DNA of 64,000 nt from an uncultured Clostridia bacterium (GTDB taxonomy: Bacteria; Bacillota; Clostridia; TANB77; CAG-465), in contig CANQYI010000002.1 of assembly GCA_947628005.1 (NCBI GenBank), forward strand, positions 1 to 64,000. The letters are read 5' to 3'. Shown here piece by piece: positions 28,549-39,205 of the stretch. A model generated the notes under the pieces. The model made no database searches. It was not told the DNA's origin and saw only the letters and a list, made by a program, of their open reading frames with translations. How positions within the stretch are numbered: position 1 is the stretch's first letter; every line of letters begins with the position of its first letter. The position numbers were made by a program, and so were the translations under genes.

Positions 28549-29700
28549 TCAATCTTTATATATTATATTTAATAAATTTGTCAAGCACCTAGTTGTATAA
28601 TATGCTTCATCAAAAGTATTACCTGAAGCACCGACTTCTATTAATATAGAATATTTATTTAAGTCCTGATTATATACAGAATTTCTTATTATCATGGGTC
28701 TAAATAATCCAGGATAAATTTCGTCTGCTATATATTGTAATTTTAGTGCCAATTTTAAATTATCTTCGTAGTAAGGATTACTTTCATCATCGTATCCTAC
28801 ACCCATTACAAACATACACTGTGCTACATTTACTCCATTTATATTAACTGATGGTCTAAAATCTAAATCTGCTATTGCATCCCTATGTAAATCAATGCTA
28901 ATTCCTATATCAGGAGATTTTTCAAGTTCAGATTTAACGGTAATTCTTGATCTTGCATAAGCACTATCATATGTTCCATAGTCGTGAGGAGTTGTATTGT
29001 GAGTTACATTAAATCCTTTATATTTTAAATTTAGCATAAACTCATTTGCTACACTTAACATATTATAATTTGCATCTCTTGATCTTCTCACTCCTGAATA
29101 CTCAAATTGATAATCTTCACTATTTGCATAACTTTCTGATGTATGAGTATTATAAATTAAAATTTTATCACTACTCTTAGTCAAATTCACAACACCTTTT
29201 ATTAAATTTTCATAGTCGATTTGTCTTTTATCTGAATAATTTAATATTCTCATATTTGAAACAGAAACCCTTTGAAGACTATCTGTATCTTGTGTTATTT
29301 GAACATCAATGTTTTTATTTGCAAAAACAGTTAGCTCGTCTTTTCCCTGAGCAAGTTCATCTAATTTCATTAAATTAGCCTGTTTTACATCAATAATTTC
29401 TTCATTTACAATTTGTTTTTCTTTTACTAAATAATTTTTAGCATTAAATATTCCACTAATTGATATTATATCTTTCATTCCATAATCAAGTGGTTCTGGT
29501 TCCCTAAAATTAGTAGCAATATTTAATATTTCTTTTGGAATTTTTATATATTTTGAAATTAACATTAAAAACATTGTAAATATAAAAAATATAACTATTA
29601 GAGCTATATTTTTTGAGAATAATTCTAAAGTATATTTTAATTTATTACTAATTTTTTTAAAAAATTCGTTATTAGACAATAAAGTAACCGTAACTTTCAT
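28549..29700 (-). CDS. spoIIP: Stage II sporulation protein P, peptidoglycan hydrolase
   Basis: About 383 aa. One membrane helix (~25-50) followed by an external SpoIIP amidase/endopeptidase domain with YNTHTSESY, DLHRDA and ILIEVGASGNT, which hold the zinc-binding and catalytic residues. With SpoIID and SpoIIM it drives septal thinning and engulfment. The ATG at 29700 is preferred: AGAGG is 11 nt upstream. The ATG at 29709 is only 2 nt from that site. It is preceded by the divIVA-like gene on the same strand. Confidence 0.94.
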   Translation of the reverse strand: MKVTVTLLSNNEFFKKISNKLKYTLELFSKNIALIVIFFIFTMFLMLISKYIKIPKEILNIATNFREPEPLDYGMKDIISISGIFNAKNYLVKEKQIVNEEIIDVKQANLMKLDELAQGKDELTVFANKNIDVQITQDTDSLQRVSVSNMRILNYSDKRQIDYENLIKGVVNLTKSSDKILIYNTHTSESYANSEDYQFEYSGVRRSRDANYNMLSVANEFMLNLKYKGFNVTHNTTPHDYGTYDSAYARSRITVKSELEKSPDIGISIDLHRDAIADLDFRPSVNINGVNVAQCMFVMGVGYDDESNPYYEDNLKLALKLQYIADEIYPGLFRPMIIRNSVYNQDLNKYSILIEVGASGNTFDEAYYTTRCLTNLLNIIYKD

Positions 29701-29751
29701 AAAACACATTACCTCTTGTTTTATTTATATTACGGTTATAATATTTTATTA

Positions 29752-30171
29752 CTAATCTAATAATGAATTCATCTCATTACTATATTTATCTAGTAATCTA
29801 ATTGTTTTTTCTTTTAAATCAATTACTTCTTTTTTCATATCAAGTAGCTTTTCTCTTTCCATTTCTATAAGATTTTCTACTCTTTCTTTCTCTGCACAAG
29901 CTTCCACTCTTGCATTTTCAATTATTTTTTTAGCTTGATCTTCTGCAGTTATTAAAGCATTTGCTACCTTTTCTTGTTTTAAAACATAATCACTTTCATA
30001 TCTTTCTAATTTTCTTTTTACAATAGTTAGCTCATTTGCAACTCTATTTGATTCTGATCTTTCAGCTTGAAGTTTACTCTCATAGTCTGCCTTTATTGCC
30101 TTTACATATTCTTCAACCTCTTTTTTATCATAACCAAACATTTCACTATTAAACTTCTTTTCATTCTCCAT
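29752..30171 (-). CDS. DivIVA-domain coiled-coil protein
   Basis: 139 aa. The opening SEMFGYDKKEVEEYVKAIKADYE matches the N-terminal crossed-loop and first coil of DivIVA/GpsB proteins; the rest is continuous coiled coil. Such proteins mark curved membrane at poles and septa. It is shorter than most DivIVA proteins and may be a GpsB- or SepF-like variant. Divergent from the spoVA cluster and 52 nt upstream of spoIIP. Confidence 0.8.
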   Translation of the reverse strand: MENEKKFNSEMFGYDKKEVEEYVKAIKADYESKLQAERSESNRVANELTIVKRKLERYESDYVLKQEKVANALITAEDQAKKIIENARVEACAEKERVENLIEMEREKLLDMKKEVIDLKEKTIRLLDKYSNEMNSLLD

Positions 30172-30293
30172 CTAATACTACCTCCACTACTTTATTTAAT
30201 GTTTGTTTTTCAAATTATATCAAACTTTTTTTTGAATTTCAACTTTTTTAATATTATTTACAAAATTTGCAAATAATATTTTTGGTGATAATT

Positions 30294-30752
30294 ATGAATG
30301 AAAATATTGCAATGAATGATGAAGAATATTCTGATTATGTAGAACAGAAAGCAAAAAAGAGTCCAATTGCCAAAAATATTTTTTGGGCTTTTTTAGTTGG
30401 TGGCTTAATTTGCATGATTGGTCAACTTATTGCTGATATATGTATGTTCTTTTCTATATCAAAAGAAGATAGTTCAACTATATCAACTATAATTCTTATA
30501 TTTTTAGGAGCATTTCTTACTGCAATCAATGTATATTCTAGACTTGGAAAAGTCGCTGGTGCTGGGTCAACAGTTCCAATAACTGGATTTTCCAATTCAA
30601 TAGTAGCTCCAGCAATAGAATTTAAAATGGAAGGATACATTTTAGGACTTGGTTCTAATATGTTTAAAGTAGCCGGTCCTGTTTTAGTATACGGTATAAC
30701 TTCTTCTGTTATTATAGGATTTATATACTGGTTAATAAAACTATTTATGTAG
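30294..30752 (+). CDS. spoVAC: Stage V sporulation protein AC
   Basis: 152 aa with about four membrane helices; conserved FLVGGLICMIGQ and GAGSTVPITGFSNSI. SpoVAC is part of the inner-spore-membrane channel that moves Ca-dipicolinate. The start at 30294 has GGTGAT 6 nt upstream; the upstream ATG at 30267 has no ribosome site. First gene of spoVAC-D-E; expected forespore (sigma G) expression, although I could not assign a clear sigma-G promoter. Confidence 0.94.
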   Translation: MNENIAMNDEEYSDYVEQKAKKSPIAKNIFWAFLVGGLICMIGQLIADICMFFSISKEDSSTISTIILIFLGAFLTAINVYSRLGKVAGAGSTVPITGFSNSIVAPAIEFKMEGYILGLGSNMFKVAGPVLVYGITSSVIIGFIYWLIKLFM

Positions 30753-30762
30753 GAGGATTTTT

Positions 30763-31779
30763 ATGAAAGTTGGAAAACAAACAATAAGATTAGAAAATAC
30801 ACCTAAGATTTTAGATACATGTAGTATAGTTGGCCCTAAAGAATTTGCTGGTCCACTTAGTTCTTATTTTGATCTTCATGTAGATGATGTTTTTGTCGGC
30901 GAAAAAAGTTTTGAAAAAGGTGAAAGTCACATGTTAAATTCTTGTATAAATCACTTGCTTTCAAAAAATGGATTTTCTACCCAAGATATAGATTATATAT
31001 TTGCTGGAGATTTGCTTAATCAATGTATTTCTTCAGGATACTGTATAAGAGATTTCAATATTCCTTTCTTTGGATTATATGGTGCATGTTCAACGTTCTG
31101 TGAGAGTTTAACTTTAGCCTCTTTACTTGTTGATGGAGGTTTTGCAAAAAAAGTAGTAGCAGCTACTTCATCACATTTTTGTAGTGCAGAAAGACAGTTT
31201 AGAATGCCACTTGAACATGGTAATCAAATGAGTCCAACAGGTCAATGTACTGTAACAGCATCTGGTTGTGCCGTTGTTGTACCAGGAACTGTTAAAGGTA
31301 ACTCTCCTAAAGTAACTTATGTTACTCCAGGAAAAATAGTTGATATGGGAATAAAAGATATGACAAATATGGGAGGTGCCATGGCACCTGCAGCATTTGA
31401 TACTATACTAACTCATTTCAAAGATACTGGTAGAAATCCAAATTATTATGACAAAATAATAACAGGTGATTTAGGCCTTTTAGGTGCTGATATATTAGTA
31501 GACTTATTTTCAAAGCAAGGAATTGACATTTCAAGTAAACATGAAGATTGTGGCTGTATAATATATGACAATGAAGCACAAGATACTCATTCTGGTGGTA
31601 GTGGATGCGGTTGTATTGCTAGCGTATTTAGTGGCTATTTCTTTGAACAACTGAAAACTAAAAAATTAAATAAAGTTTTACTTGTCGCTACTGGTGCATT
31701 AATGAGTCCAGTTTCTTCAATGCAAGGTGAATCTATACCTTCTATAGCTCATGCAGTAGCAATTGAAAATGAGGTGTAA
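30763..31779 (+). CDS. spoVAD: Stage V sporulation protein AD
   Basis: 338 aa with a thiolase-like fold; GLYGACSTFCESL and the Gly-rich DTHSGGSGCGCIAS are family landmarks. SpoVAD is the soluble, dipicolinic-acid-binding subunit of the SpoVA channel. It starts 10 nt after spoVAC with AGGAGG and is followed 3 nt later by spoVAE. Confidence 0.96.
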   Translation: MKVGKQTIRLENTPKILDTCSIVGPKEFAGPLSSYFDLHVDDVFVGEKSFEKGESHMLNSCINHLLSKNGFSTQDIDYIFAGDLLNQCISSGYCIRDFNIPFFGLYGACSTFCESLTLASLLVDGGFAKKVVAATSSHFCSAERQFRMPLEHGNQMSPTGQCTVTASGCAVVVPGTVKGNSPKVTYVTPGKIVDMGIKDMTNMGGAMAPAAFDTILTHFKDTGRNPNYYDKIITGDLGLLGADILVDLFSKQGIDISSKHEDCGCIIYDNEAQDTHSGGSGCGCIASVFSGYFFEQLKTKKLNKVLLVATGALMSPVSSMQGESIPSIAHAVAIENEV

Positions 31780-31782
31780 TTT

Positions 31783-32148
31783 ATGGATATATTTTTAGAA
31801 TATTTGAAAGTATTTATAACTGGTGGATTAATATGTACAGTTGGTCAAATTTTAATAGATAAAACAAAACTTACTCCTGCTAGGATACTGGTACTTTTTG
31901 TAACTTTAGGTGCCATTTTTACAGCAATTGGAATATATGAACCTTTAGTTCAATTTGGTAATGCTGGTGCAAAAGTACCTATATCAGGATTTGGTTATTC
32001 ACTTGCAAAAGGCGTCATGAAAGAGGTAGATGAAATAGGGTTCATAGGAATATTTACTGGAGGCGTTAAAGCTACATCTGCAGGTATAGCCGCTGCCGTC
32101 GTATTTGGTTATTTAGCTTCATTATTTGCTAAACCAACTATAAAATAA
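31783..32148 (+). CDS. spoVAE: Stage V sporulation protein AE (SpoVAEb type)
   Basis: 121 aa, about four membrane helices, with GGLICTVGQILID and GNAGAKVPISGFGYSL that echo SpoVAC. It is the second membrane subunit of the minimal C-D-E SpoVA unit; spoVAA, AB and AF are not in this window, as is common in Clostridia. Tightly spaced after spoVAD. Confidence 0.93.
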   Translation: MDIFLEYLKVFITGGLICTVGQILIDKTKLTPARILVLFVTLGAIFTAIGIYEPLVQFGNAGAKVPISGFGYSLAKGVMKEVDEIGFIGIFTGGVKATSAGIAAAVVFGYLASLFAKPTIK

Positions 32149-32238
32149 TTGTAAATAATTGTATGTAATCATTAAGTATATTTTTAATTTATGAGTAAAT
32201 AATATTTATGTATGATTTAATAAGGAGGTATTTATTTT

Positions 32239-32421
32239 ATGGATAATTTAAATCAAATTGAAATTCAAAACATTAGACACATCTGTGGTCACTCAACAAA
32301 TTTTTGCGATAAAATAGCATATTACAAAACTTTAAGTCAAGATCAAAATCTTTTGCAGGTTTATGATGAGCTTTGTACTGAATTAACAGAGCTTAAGAGT
32401 AAACTTACAAATATGCTGTAA
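32239..32421 (+). CDS. Small spore-coat-like protein (CotF-related)
   Basis: 60 aa, helical, with IRHICGHSTNFCDKIAYYKTLSQD. It resembles the small partner of CotF-type coat proteins found in clostridial spores. AAGGAGG lies 10 nt upstream. It lies directly ahead of a clearer CotF-like gene, and both follow spoVACDE, which supports a spore role. Too short for a sure call. Confidence 0.6.
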   Translation: MDNLNQIEIQNIRHICGHSTNFCDKIAYYKTLSQDQNLLQVYDELCTELTELKSKLTNML

Positions 32422-32435
32422 GGAGGTGTTCTAGA

Positions 32436-32681
32436 ATGGATGAAAAAATGTCTGTAAGTGATACATTGTCATGCACAAATTCTATAATAACTCTTTTAGA
32501 GTACACTATTGAACAATCTAATAATAAAAATTTTAGAGATACAATAGTAGATTCAAGAAACAAATTAGAAGATATTCAATGGGAATTATATCTAATTGCT
32601 AAGCAAAAAGGTTATTATGTTCCTGCTGCTCCTGCAGGTCAAGCAGATATTGATCAAGTTAAACAATCAATATCTAAATAG
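32436..32681 (+). CDS. CotF-family spore coat protein
   Basis: 81 aa. Helical N-terminus followed by QKGYYVPAAPAGQADIDQVK, the tail typical of CotF-domain coat proteins. The protein probably sits in the spore coat of the mother-cell side. AGGAGGTG 7 nt upstream; 14 nt after the preceding coat-like gene; closed by a bidirectional terminator. Confidence 0.8.
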   Translation: MDEKMSVSDTLSCTNSIITLLEYTIEQSNNKNFRDTIVDSRNKLEDIQWELYLIAKQKGYYVPAAPAGQADIDQVKQSISK

Positions 32682-32682
32682 C

Positions 32683-32716
32683 AAAAAGGGTAACATTTTA
32701 AAATGTTACCCTTTTT
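32683..32716. terminator. Bidirectional terminator
   Basis: AAAAAGGGTAACATTT/AAATGTTACCCTTTTT near-perfect hairpin between the convergent coat gene and the 159-aa gene. Confidence 0.88.
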
Positions 32717-32723
32717 ATTTATT

Positions 32724-33203
32724 TTATCTAGTTTTAGCTTCTCTATTTTTATTTCTTGTATGCTCTTTAACAGTATTTATATGTGCTCTATCTTCTATTA
32801 TTTGCTCTTTGTTCATTGCTCTTTTCATTTCTTGTTTTTTAATTATAGGATTTAATACATATCTCATAAAATATTCTATATATCTATCTCTTGAATCTTT
32901 TTTTGAAATCTTTTTTCTCTGCCCATTTGAATTTGTTGTATCAATTAGGAAAAATTCCCCATTATCGTACAATAATTGTTCATTTCCATCTGTAAAGATT
33001 ATTCTATAAGAATCATCACCCATATTAATACTTTTTAGTTTTTCTAAAAATTCTATACTCTCATTTGACTCTTTTAAAAGCTTTTCTACTTCTTCTTTTG
33101 ATAATTGTTTGTTTTCCTTACTAGCTTTAGCTATTAAATCTGCTATGGTCGGATCCTGTTTAGATTCAATATCTTTATTTTTTACATTACTTTCATCTGA
33201 CAT
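32724..33203 (-). CDS. Uncharacterised charged protein downstream of mrnC
   Basis: 159 aa, very rich in Lys, Glu and Asn, with a basic C-terminus (from KKQEMKRAMNK on). No recognised domain. The start at 33203 has GAGGTG 7 nt upstream; the frame from 33218 only adds residues overlapping mrnC. It starts 1 nt after the mrnC stop and is probably translationally coupled to it, so an RNA-related role is possible. Confidence 0.65.
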   Translation of the reverse strand: MSDESNVKNKDIESKQDPTIADLIAKASKENKQLSKEEVEKLLKESNESIEFLEKLKSINMGDDSYRIIFTDGNEQLLYDNGEFFLIDTTNSNGQRKKISKKDSRDRYIEYFMRYVLNPIIKKQEMKRAMNKEQIIEDRAHINTVKEHTRNKNREAKTR

Positions 33204-33204
33204 A

Positions 33205-33621
33205 TTACAACACCTCATTTAATCTTTTTATTGATTCTTTTATTATTACTTCAAGTCTATTTATATCTTTTTTTATATATAAATATCCGAGCAACGCTTC
33301 AAATCCAGTAGCTTTTTTATAATCTACAACGTCCACATTTTTTGAAACTGTTGGGACATTAGTATTTCTTCCTCTTTTATATACAAGAATTTCATCTTGA
33401 TTTAATATATCTAAAATTAAATCTATAGTTTTTGATTGTGCTTTTGCACTAACATACTTTATAGATTTTACGTGTAATTTACCAGTTTGTTCGTTACTAA
33501 TTGATGCAAGATAAGTTCTAATATAAACATTATATACTGCATCTCCTATAAAAGCCAAAGTCTGAGTTGAAATTTTTTGCAAATCAATATTATCTATATA
33601 TTCTTCCATAGTATTCTCCAC
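33205..33621 (-). CDS. mrnC: Mini-ribonuclease 3
   Basis: 138 aa, RNase III catalytic domain without a dsRNA-binding domain. FIGDAVYNVYIRTYL and the C-terminal FEALLGYLYI hold the acidic metal-binding residues. It matures 23S rRNA ends in Bacillota. Usually found near cysS and rlmB; here it leads a two-gene unit with the 159-aa gene. Confidence 0.93.
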   Translation of the reverse strand: MENTMEEYIDNIDLQKISTQTLAFIGDAVYNVYIRTYLASISNEQTGKLHVKSIKYVSAKAQSKTIDLILDILNQDEILVYKRGRNTNVPTVSKNVDVVDYKKATGFEALLGYLYIKKDINRLEVIIKESIKRLNEVL

Positions 33622-33736
33622 TTACATGCTATTATATATTATTTTTCTATATTTTGCAATAATATGTAAAAAAACTTATTTAATATTGTATCTTTAAAAA
33701 ATCTATGTTACTATATCTGTAGAAGGGAGTGATTCG

Positions 33737-33973
33737 ATGAATAAAGGAAAATCTACTGCAGGTTTTATTCTAGGAATTGTTGGATTAATAGCTTGGCTTA
33801 TTCCTCTATTTGGTTATCCTGTTAACATTGTTGGTATTATTATGAGTGCAACAGGAATTAAAAGTGATAATAAAAAATTTGCTATGATGGGTCTTATTTT
33901 TAGTATAATTGGTTTAATATTAACACTTATAAATTCAATATTAGGAGTTATTATGGCTCTTAATCAGTTATAG
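33737..33973 (+). CDS. Small DUF4190-like membrane protein
   Basis: 78 aa with two membrane helices and a short loop (GIKSDNKKFAMMG). The layout, with KGKSTAGFILGIVGLIAWLIP at the start, resembles small DUF4190-type proteins of unknown function. GAAGGGAGTG lies upstream of the start. Closed by the terminator shared with groEL. Confidence 0.7.
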   Translation: MNKGKSTAGFILGIVGLIAWLIPLFGYPVNIVGIIMSATGIKSDNKKFAMMGLIFSIIGLILTLINSILGVIMALNQL

Positions 33974-34012
33974 AATAAAAAAGAAAAGAAAAAGAAAAAG
34001 GGAAAAAAAGAA

Positions 34013-34034
34013 AACAGAGAATTTCTCTGTTTTT

Positions 34035-34036
<2 letters not shown>
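34013..34036. terminator. Bidirectional terminator between the small membrane gene and groEL
   Basis: AACAGAG/CTCTGTT stem (34013-34031) followed by T on the plus strand and preceded by A-rich sequence that gives Ts on the minus strand. Confidence 0.75.
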
Positions 34037-35971
<1,935 letters not shown>

Positions 35972-35996
35972 TATAAAACACCCCCTAAAAAATATG

Positions 35997-36023
35997 TTAG
36001 CACTCTTCTTGTTCAAGTGCTAA
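35997..36023 (-). promoter_or_regulatory. CIRCE element (HrcA operator)
   Basis: TTAGCACT(T)-N9-GAGTGCTAA on the minus strand, one mismatch from the perfect 9-9-9 CIRCE inverted repeat. It overlaps the expected transcription start of groESL, so HrcA should repress this operon. hrcA itself is not in the window. Confidence 0.95.
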
Positions 36024-36026
36024 CAT

Positions 36027-36055
36027 ATTATATCACAATAAAATTTCGGTTTCAA
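36027..36055 (-). promoter_or_regulatory. groESL promoter
   Basis: TTGAAA (36055-36050), 17-bp spacer, TATAAT (36032-36027), immediately upstream of CIRCE. Confidence 0.85.
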
Positions 36056-36110
36056 TCATTTATATAAAATTTAATAATTTATCACATTTGTTTCACATTT
36101 TTGACAAATA

Positions 36111-36902
36111 CTACTCTAGAATACTAGAAAGGTCGATATTTTTACTTATTTTTCTATTATTTTTAGTTACATTTATATCTGAGAAAAGATAATCTTGATC
36201 TATCAAAACTTGTTTTAATTTACTAAGTTCAAGTACACCTAAAAATGCAGTTGCAATCTCTAAATTATTACAATTTTTAACATTATACATAGAATTAAAT
36301 ACCATTTTATTATTGCTATTTAAATAATTTACAATTTGCTTTACCTTATCTTTTACAGTAACTTTTTCGTAAACTGCTAATTTATTTATTTCTTCTGCTT
36401 TTTTATTTATTTTACTTGCATTTCTATATAAAATATCTGAATAAATTTCATATAATTCATTTACATCAAGTTTTTGACCTGTATAATGAATATTCTCTTT
36501 ATATTTTATTTTTTCAAAAGGTTTAGAAAAAGAACCAAAATTAGTTGAATATAATTCTTGTATTTTTTCTGATATCTCTTTGTATTTTTTATATTCTATA
36601 ATCTTATTTATAATATCTTCTTCTGTGATTTCCTCTTCATCTTCTTTAGGCTCAATTTCAGGCAATAATCTTCTAGCTTTTATATCTAGCAAAGTTGCTG
36701 CCATAACTATAAATTCACTTGCTACTTCTATATTAGATTCAGTTAATTCATTTAAATACTCTACATATTTATCTGTAAGTTCACTAAGTGATATATCGAA
36801 TATATTCATTTTATGTTTTGAAATTAAATATAGTAGCAAATCCATTGGGCCTTCAAAATTCTGTAGTACAACATTATATTTTTCTTTGTTTAAAATATCC
36901 AT
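36111..36902 (-). CDS. scpA: Segregation and condensation protein A
   Basis: 263 aa kleisin. FEGPMDLLLYLISKHKMNIFDISL is the conserved N-terminus that binds the SMC neck; the winged-helix C-terminus ends near LGVLELSKLKQVLI. It bridges SMC heads with ScpB. scpB, normally next, is not found in this window: deoD precedes and the groESL promoter follows. Confidence 0.94.
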   Translation of the reverse strand: MDILNKEKYNVVLQNFEGPMDLLLYLISKHKMNIFDISLSELTDKYVEYLNELTESNIEVASEFIVMAATLLDIKARRLLPEIEPKEDEEEITEEDIINKIIEYKKYKEISEKIQELYSTNFGSFSKPFEKIKYKENIHYTGQKLDVNELYEIYSDILYRNASKINKKAEEINKLAVYEKVTVKDKVKQIVNYLNSNNKMVFNSMYNVKNCNNLEIATAFLGVLELSKLKQVLIDQDYLFSDINVTKNNRKISKNIDLSSILE

Positions 36903-36912
36903 AATTCTTCCT

Positions 36913-37635
36913 TTATTTTATTGCTGCCTCTAAAGCAATTTTTATCATATTATCTAAATTCTTTTCTCTCTGTTCTGATGATATTAGTGTTTTTTTGCTA
37001 TGTGAATCAACAACAGATAACAAACAAGATGCCTGTTTATTTAAAGTTTTTGCAATATTAAATAGCGCATATGATTCCATCTCAGCTGCTATACATTTAT
37101 ATTCTTTTGGAATCCTTGATAGCAGTTTTTCAACGTCTATGTACCAATCAAAACAATCACTAGTAAATACATTTCCTTTAACTAGTTTTATATTAAGATT
37201 ATTTGCTACACTTTCAATAATATCGTTTAATTCTTTTGTGCTTTCTATTATATGTTCATCACTATTTCTAAAAGTTAAAGCAAAATTAGACTCAGAATAA
37301 GATTTGTCAACTAAAATTGTATCTAATAATTCTAAATTTTCATCATATGCTCCACAAGAGCCAATTCTAATGATTTTTTCTACATCATAAAATTTATATA
37401 ATTCATAGGAATAAATTCCCATACTAGGCATTCCCATACCACTACCCATTACGGAAATTTCTTTGCCTTTATATATTCCTGTAAATCCTAACATTCCTCT
37501 AACTTCATTAAAGCAAATTGGATTTTCTAAAAATTTTTCTGCTATATATTTTGCTCTTAAAGGATCTCCTGGCATTAAAACTACTTTAGCTATTTCTCCC
37601 TTAGCTGCACTATTATGAACAGTTGGTGCTTTCAT
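36913..37635 (-). CDS. deoD: Purine-nucleoside phosphorylase, DeoD type
   Basis: 240 aa. VVLMPGDPLRAKYIAE (phosphate site), GSGMGMPSMGIY and AAEMESYALF (ribose/base site) are intact; the catalytic Asp is in LSVVDSHS. It splits purine nucleosides with phosphate for salvage. In the same direction as scpA (10 nt) and recX (11 nt), so probably an operon. Confidence 0.95.
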   Translation of the reverse strand: MKAPTVHNSAAKGEIAKVVLMPGDPLRAKYIAEKFLENPICFNEVRGMLGFTGIYKGKEISVMGSGMGMPSMGIYSYELYKFYDVEKIIRIGSCGAYDENLELLDTILVDKSYSESNFALTFRNSDEHIIESTKELNDIIESVANNLNIKLVKGNVFTSDCFDWYIDVEKLLSRIPKEYKCIAAEMESYALFNIAKTLNKQASCLLSVVDSHSKKTLISSEQREKNLDNMIKIALEAAIK

Positions 37636-37646
37636 ATAATTCCTCC

Positions 37647-38057
37647 TTAATCATCAATGTAACCTAAACCTCTTCTATATAAATATTGCTTCTTTTTAAT
37701 ATCATCCATATTTTTGCACTTTCCACTATTTAATTTTTCTAGTATTTTTTTATCATAATCTGCATCTTGCAAAATCTGAATTTTGTCTTCAATTATATAC
37801 TTATTTATACCTTTTTGCAATAGTTTGTTTTTAATTTCGTACGTAGAATAGTCTAATAGACGCATACATTGTCTAATATATGCGTCTACATATTCATAAT
37901 CATTAATATATCCTAATTCTTTCAAATATTCTATAACTTGATCTATGATTTCTTCATCAAAATTTGATTGAGATAATTTTTTTCTCACTTCAAATTCTGT
38001 TTTTTTAGATATTCCAACATACTTTACTGCTTTATTTTTTGCAATTTCAAAGCTCAT
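37647..38057 (-). CDS. recX: RecX regulatory protein
   Basis: 136 aa, three-helix repeats typical of RecX (RTEFEVRKKL-like opening, LKELGYINDYEYVDAYIRQ in the middle). It modulates RecA filaments. It lies 13 nt after recA on the same strand. Slightly short for the family. Confidence 0.88.
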   Translation of the reverse strand: MSFEIAKNKAVKYVGISKKTEFEVRKKLSQSNFDEEIIDQVIEYLKELGYINDYEYVDAYIRQCMRLLDYSTYEIKNKLLQKGINKYIIEDKIQILQDADYDKKILEKLNSGKCKNMDDIKKKQYLYRRGLGYIDD

Positions 38058-38070
38058 AAAATACTCCTAT

Positions 38071-39111
38071 CTATTCTTCATCTTCTTTTTCATCTGAGAT
38101 AACTCCCATACTTTTTTCAAAAGCAGCATTGAAATTATCTCTTATTTTACCTTCAATTTCTTTTAATACTTCAGGATGCTCTTTTAAGTAAGTTTTTGCA
38201 TTCTCTCTTCCTTGTCCAATTTTTTCTCCATTATAAGCAAACCATGCGCCACTTTTTTCAACAATATCCATGTTTACACCTAAGTCTAATACACATCCTT
38301 CATTTGATATACCTTGTCCATATACTATATCAAATTCTGCTTCTCTAAATGGAGGAGCTACTTTATTTTTTACAACTTTTACTTTTGTTCTATTACCTAA
38401 AACTTCTCCATCAACTTTTATTGCTTCTTGCTTTCTTACCTCAAGTCTTACGGAAGCATAGAATTTAAGAGCTCTTCCTCCTGGAGTAGTTTCAGGATTT
38501 CCAAACATTACTCCAACTTTTTCACGTAATTGATTTATAAATATTGCTACTGTTTTTGATTTATTAAGAACACCAGCTAGTTTTCTTAAAGCTTGTGACA
38601 TTAATCTAGCCTGTAATCCTACATGGCTATCTCCCATTTCGCCATCAATTTCAGCTTTAGGTACTAATGCTGCAACTGAATCAATTGTTATAATATCAAC
38701 AGCACCACTTCTAATAAGCTGTTCTGCAATTTCTAGGGCTTGTTCTCCAGTATCTGGTTGAGATACAATTAAATTATCTACATCTACTCCTAATTTTCTA
38801 GCATATACAGGGTCTAAAGCATGTTCTGCATCTATAAATGCTGCTATACCACCTTGTTTTTGTGCTTCAGCTATTGCATGTAAAGCTACTGTAGTTTTAC
38901 CAGAAGATTCTGGTCCATATATTTCTACAATTCTGCCTCTAGGAAATCCTCCTATTCCCAGTGCAATATCTAGGCTTAAAGCTCCACTTGGTATTGAATC
39001 AACACTAACTGTTGATACTTCTCCTAGTTTCATAACAGAGCCTTTACCAAAATTTTTTTCAATTTGAGACATTGCTATTTCCAATGCTTTTTTCTTTTCT
39101 TCTGATATCAT
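38071..39111 (-). CDS. recA: Recombinase RecA
   Basis: 346 aa. Walker [10 protein letters not shown], Walker [14 protein letters not shown]1/L2 DNA loops, and [22 protein letters not shown] are all present. It promotes strand exchange and LexA cleavage. The start at 39111 ([11 protein letters not shown]) has AGGAGG 6 nt upstream; the extension to 39177 would include the promoter. Followed by recX. Confidence 0.98.
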   Translation of the reverse strand: MISEEKKKALEIAMSQIEKNFGKGSVMKLGEVSTVSVDSIPSGALSLDIALGIGGFPRGRIVEIYGPESSGKTTVALHAIAEAQKQGGIAAFIDAEHALDPVYARKLGVDVDNLIVSQPDTGEQALEIAEQLIRSGAVDIITIDSVAALVPKAEIDGEMGDSHVGLQARLMSQALRKLAGVLNKSKTVAIFINQLREKVGVMFGNPETTPGGRALKFYASVRLEVRKQEAIKVDGEVLGNRTKVKVVKNKVAPPFREAEFDIVYGQGISNEGCVLDLGVNMDIVEKSGAWFAYNGEKIGQGRENAKTYLKEHPEVLKEIEGKIRDNFNAAFEKSMGVISDEKEDEE

Positions 39112-39129
39112 AATCTTCCTCCTAATTTC

Positions 39130-39177
39130 AAACATTTGTTCAATAGACATTTTACTATTATTTTTTTCATTTGTCAA
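39130..39177 (-). promoter_or_regulatory. recA promoter with SOS-box-like operator
   Basis: TTGACA (39177-39172), 17-bp spacer, TAAAAT (39154-39149). Downstream, GAAC-AAAT-GTTT (39141-39130) is one base from the Gram-positive LexA box GAAC-N4-GTTC, positioned to block transcription. Confidence 0.75.
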
Positions 39178-39205
39178 TACTAAAAATTAAAAATTATAAA
39201 ATATT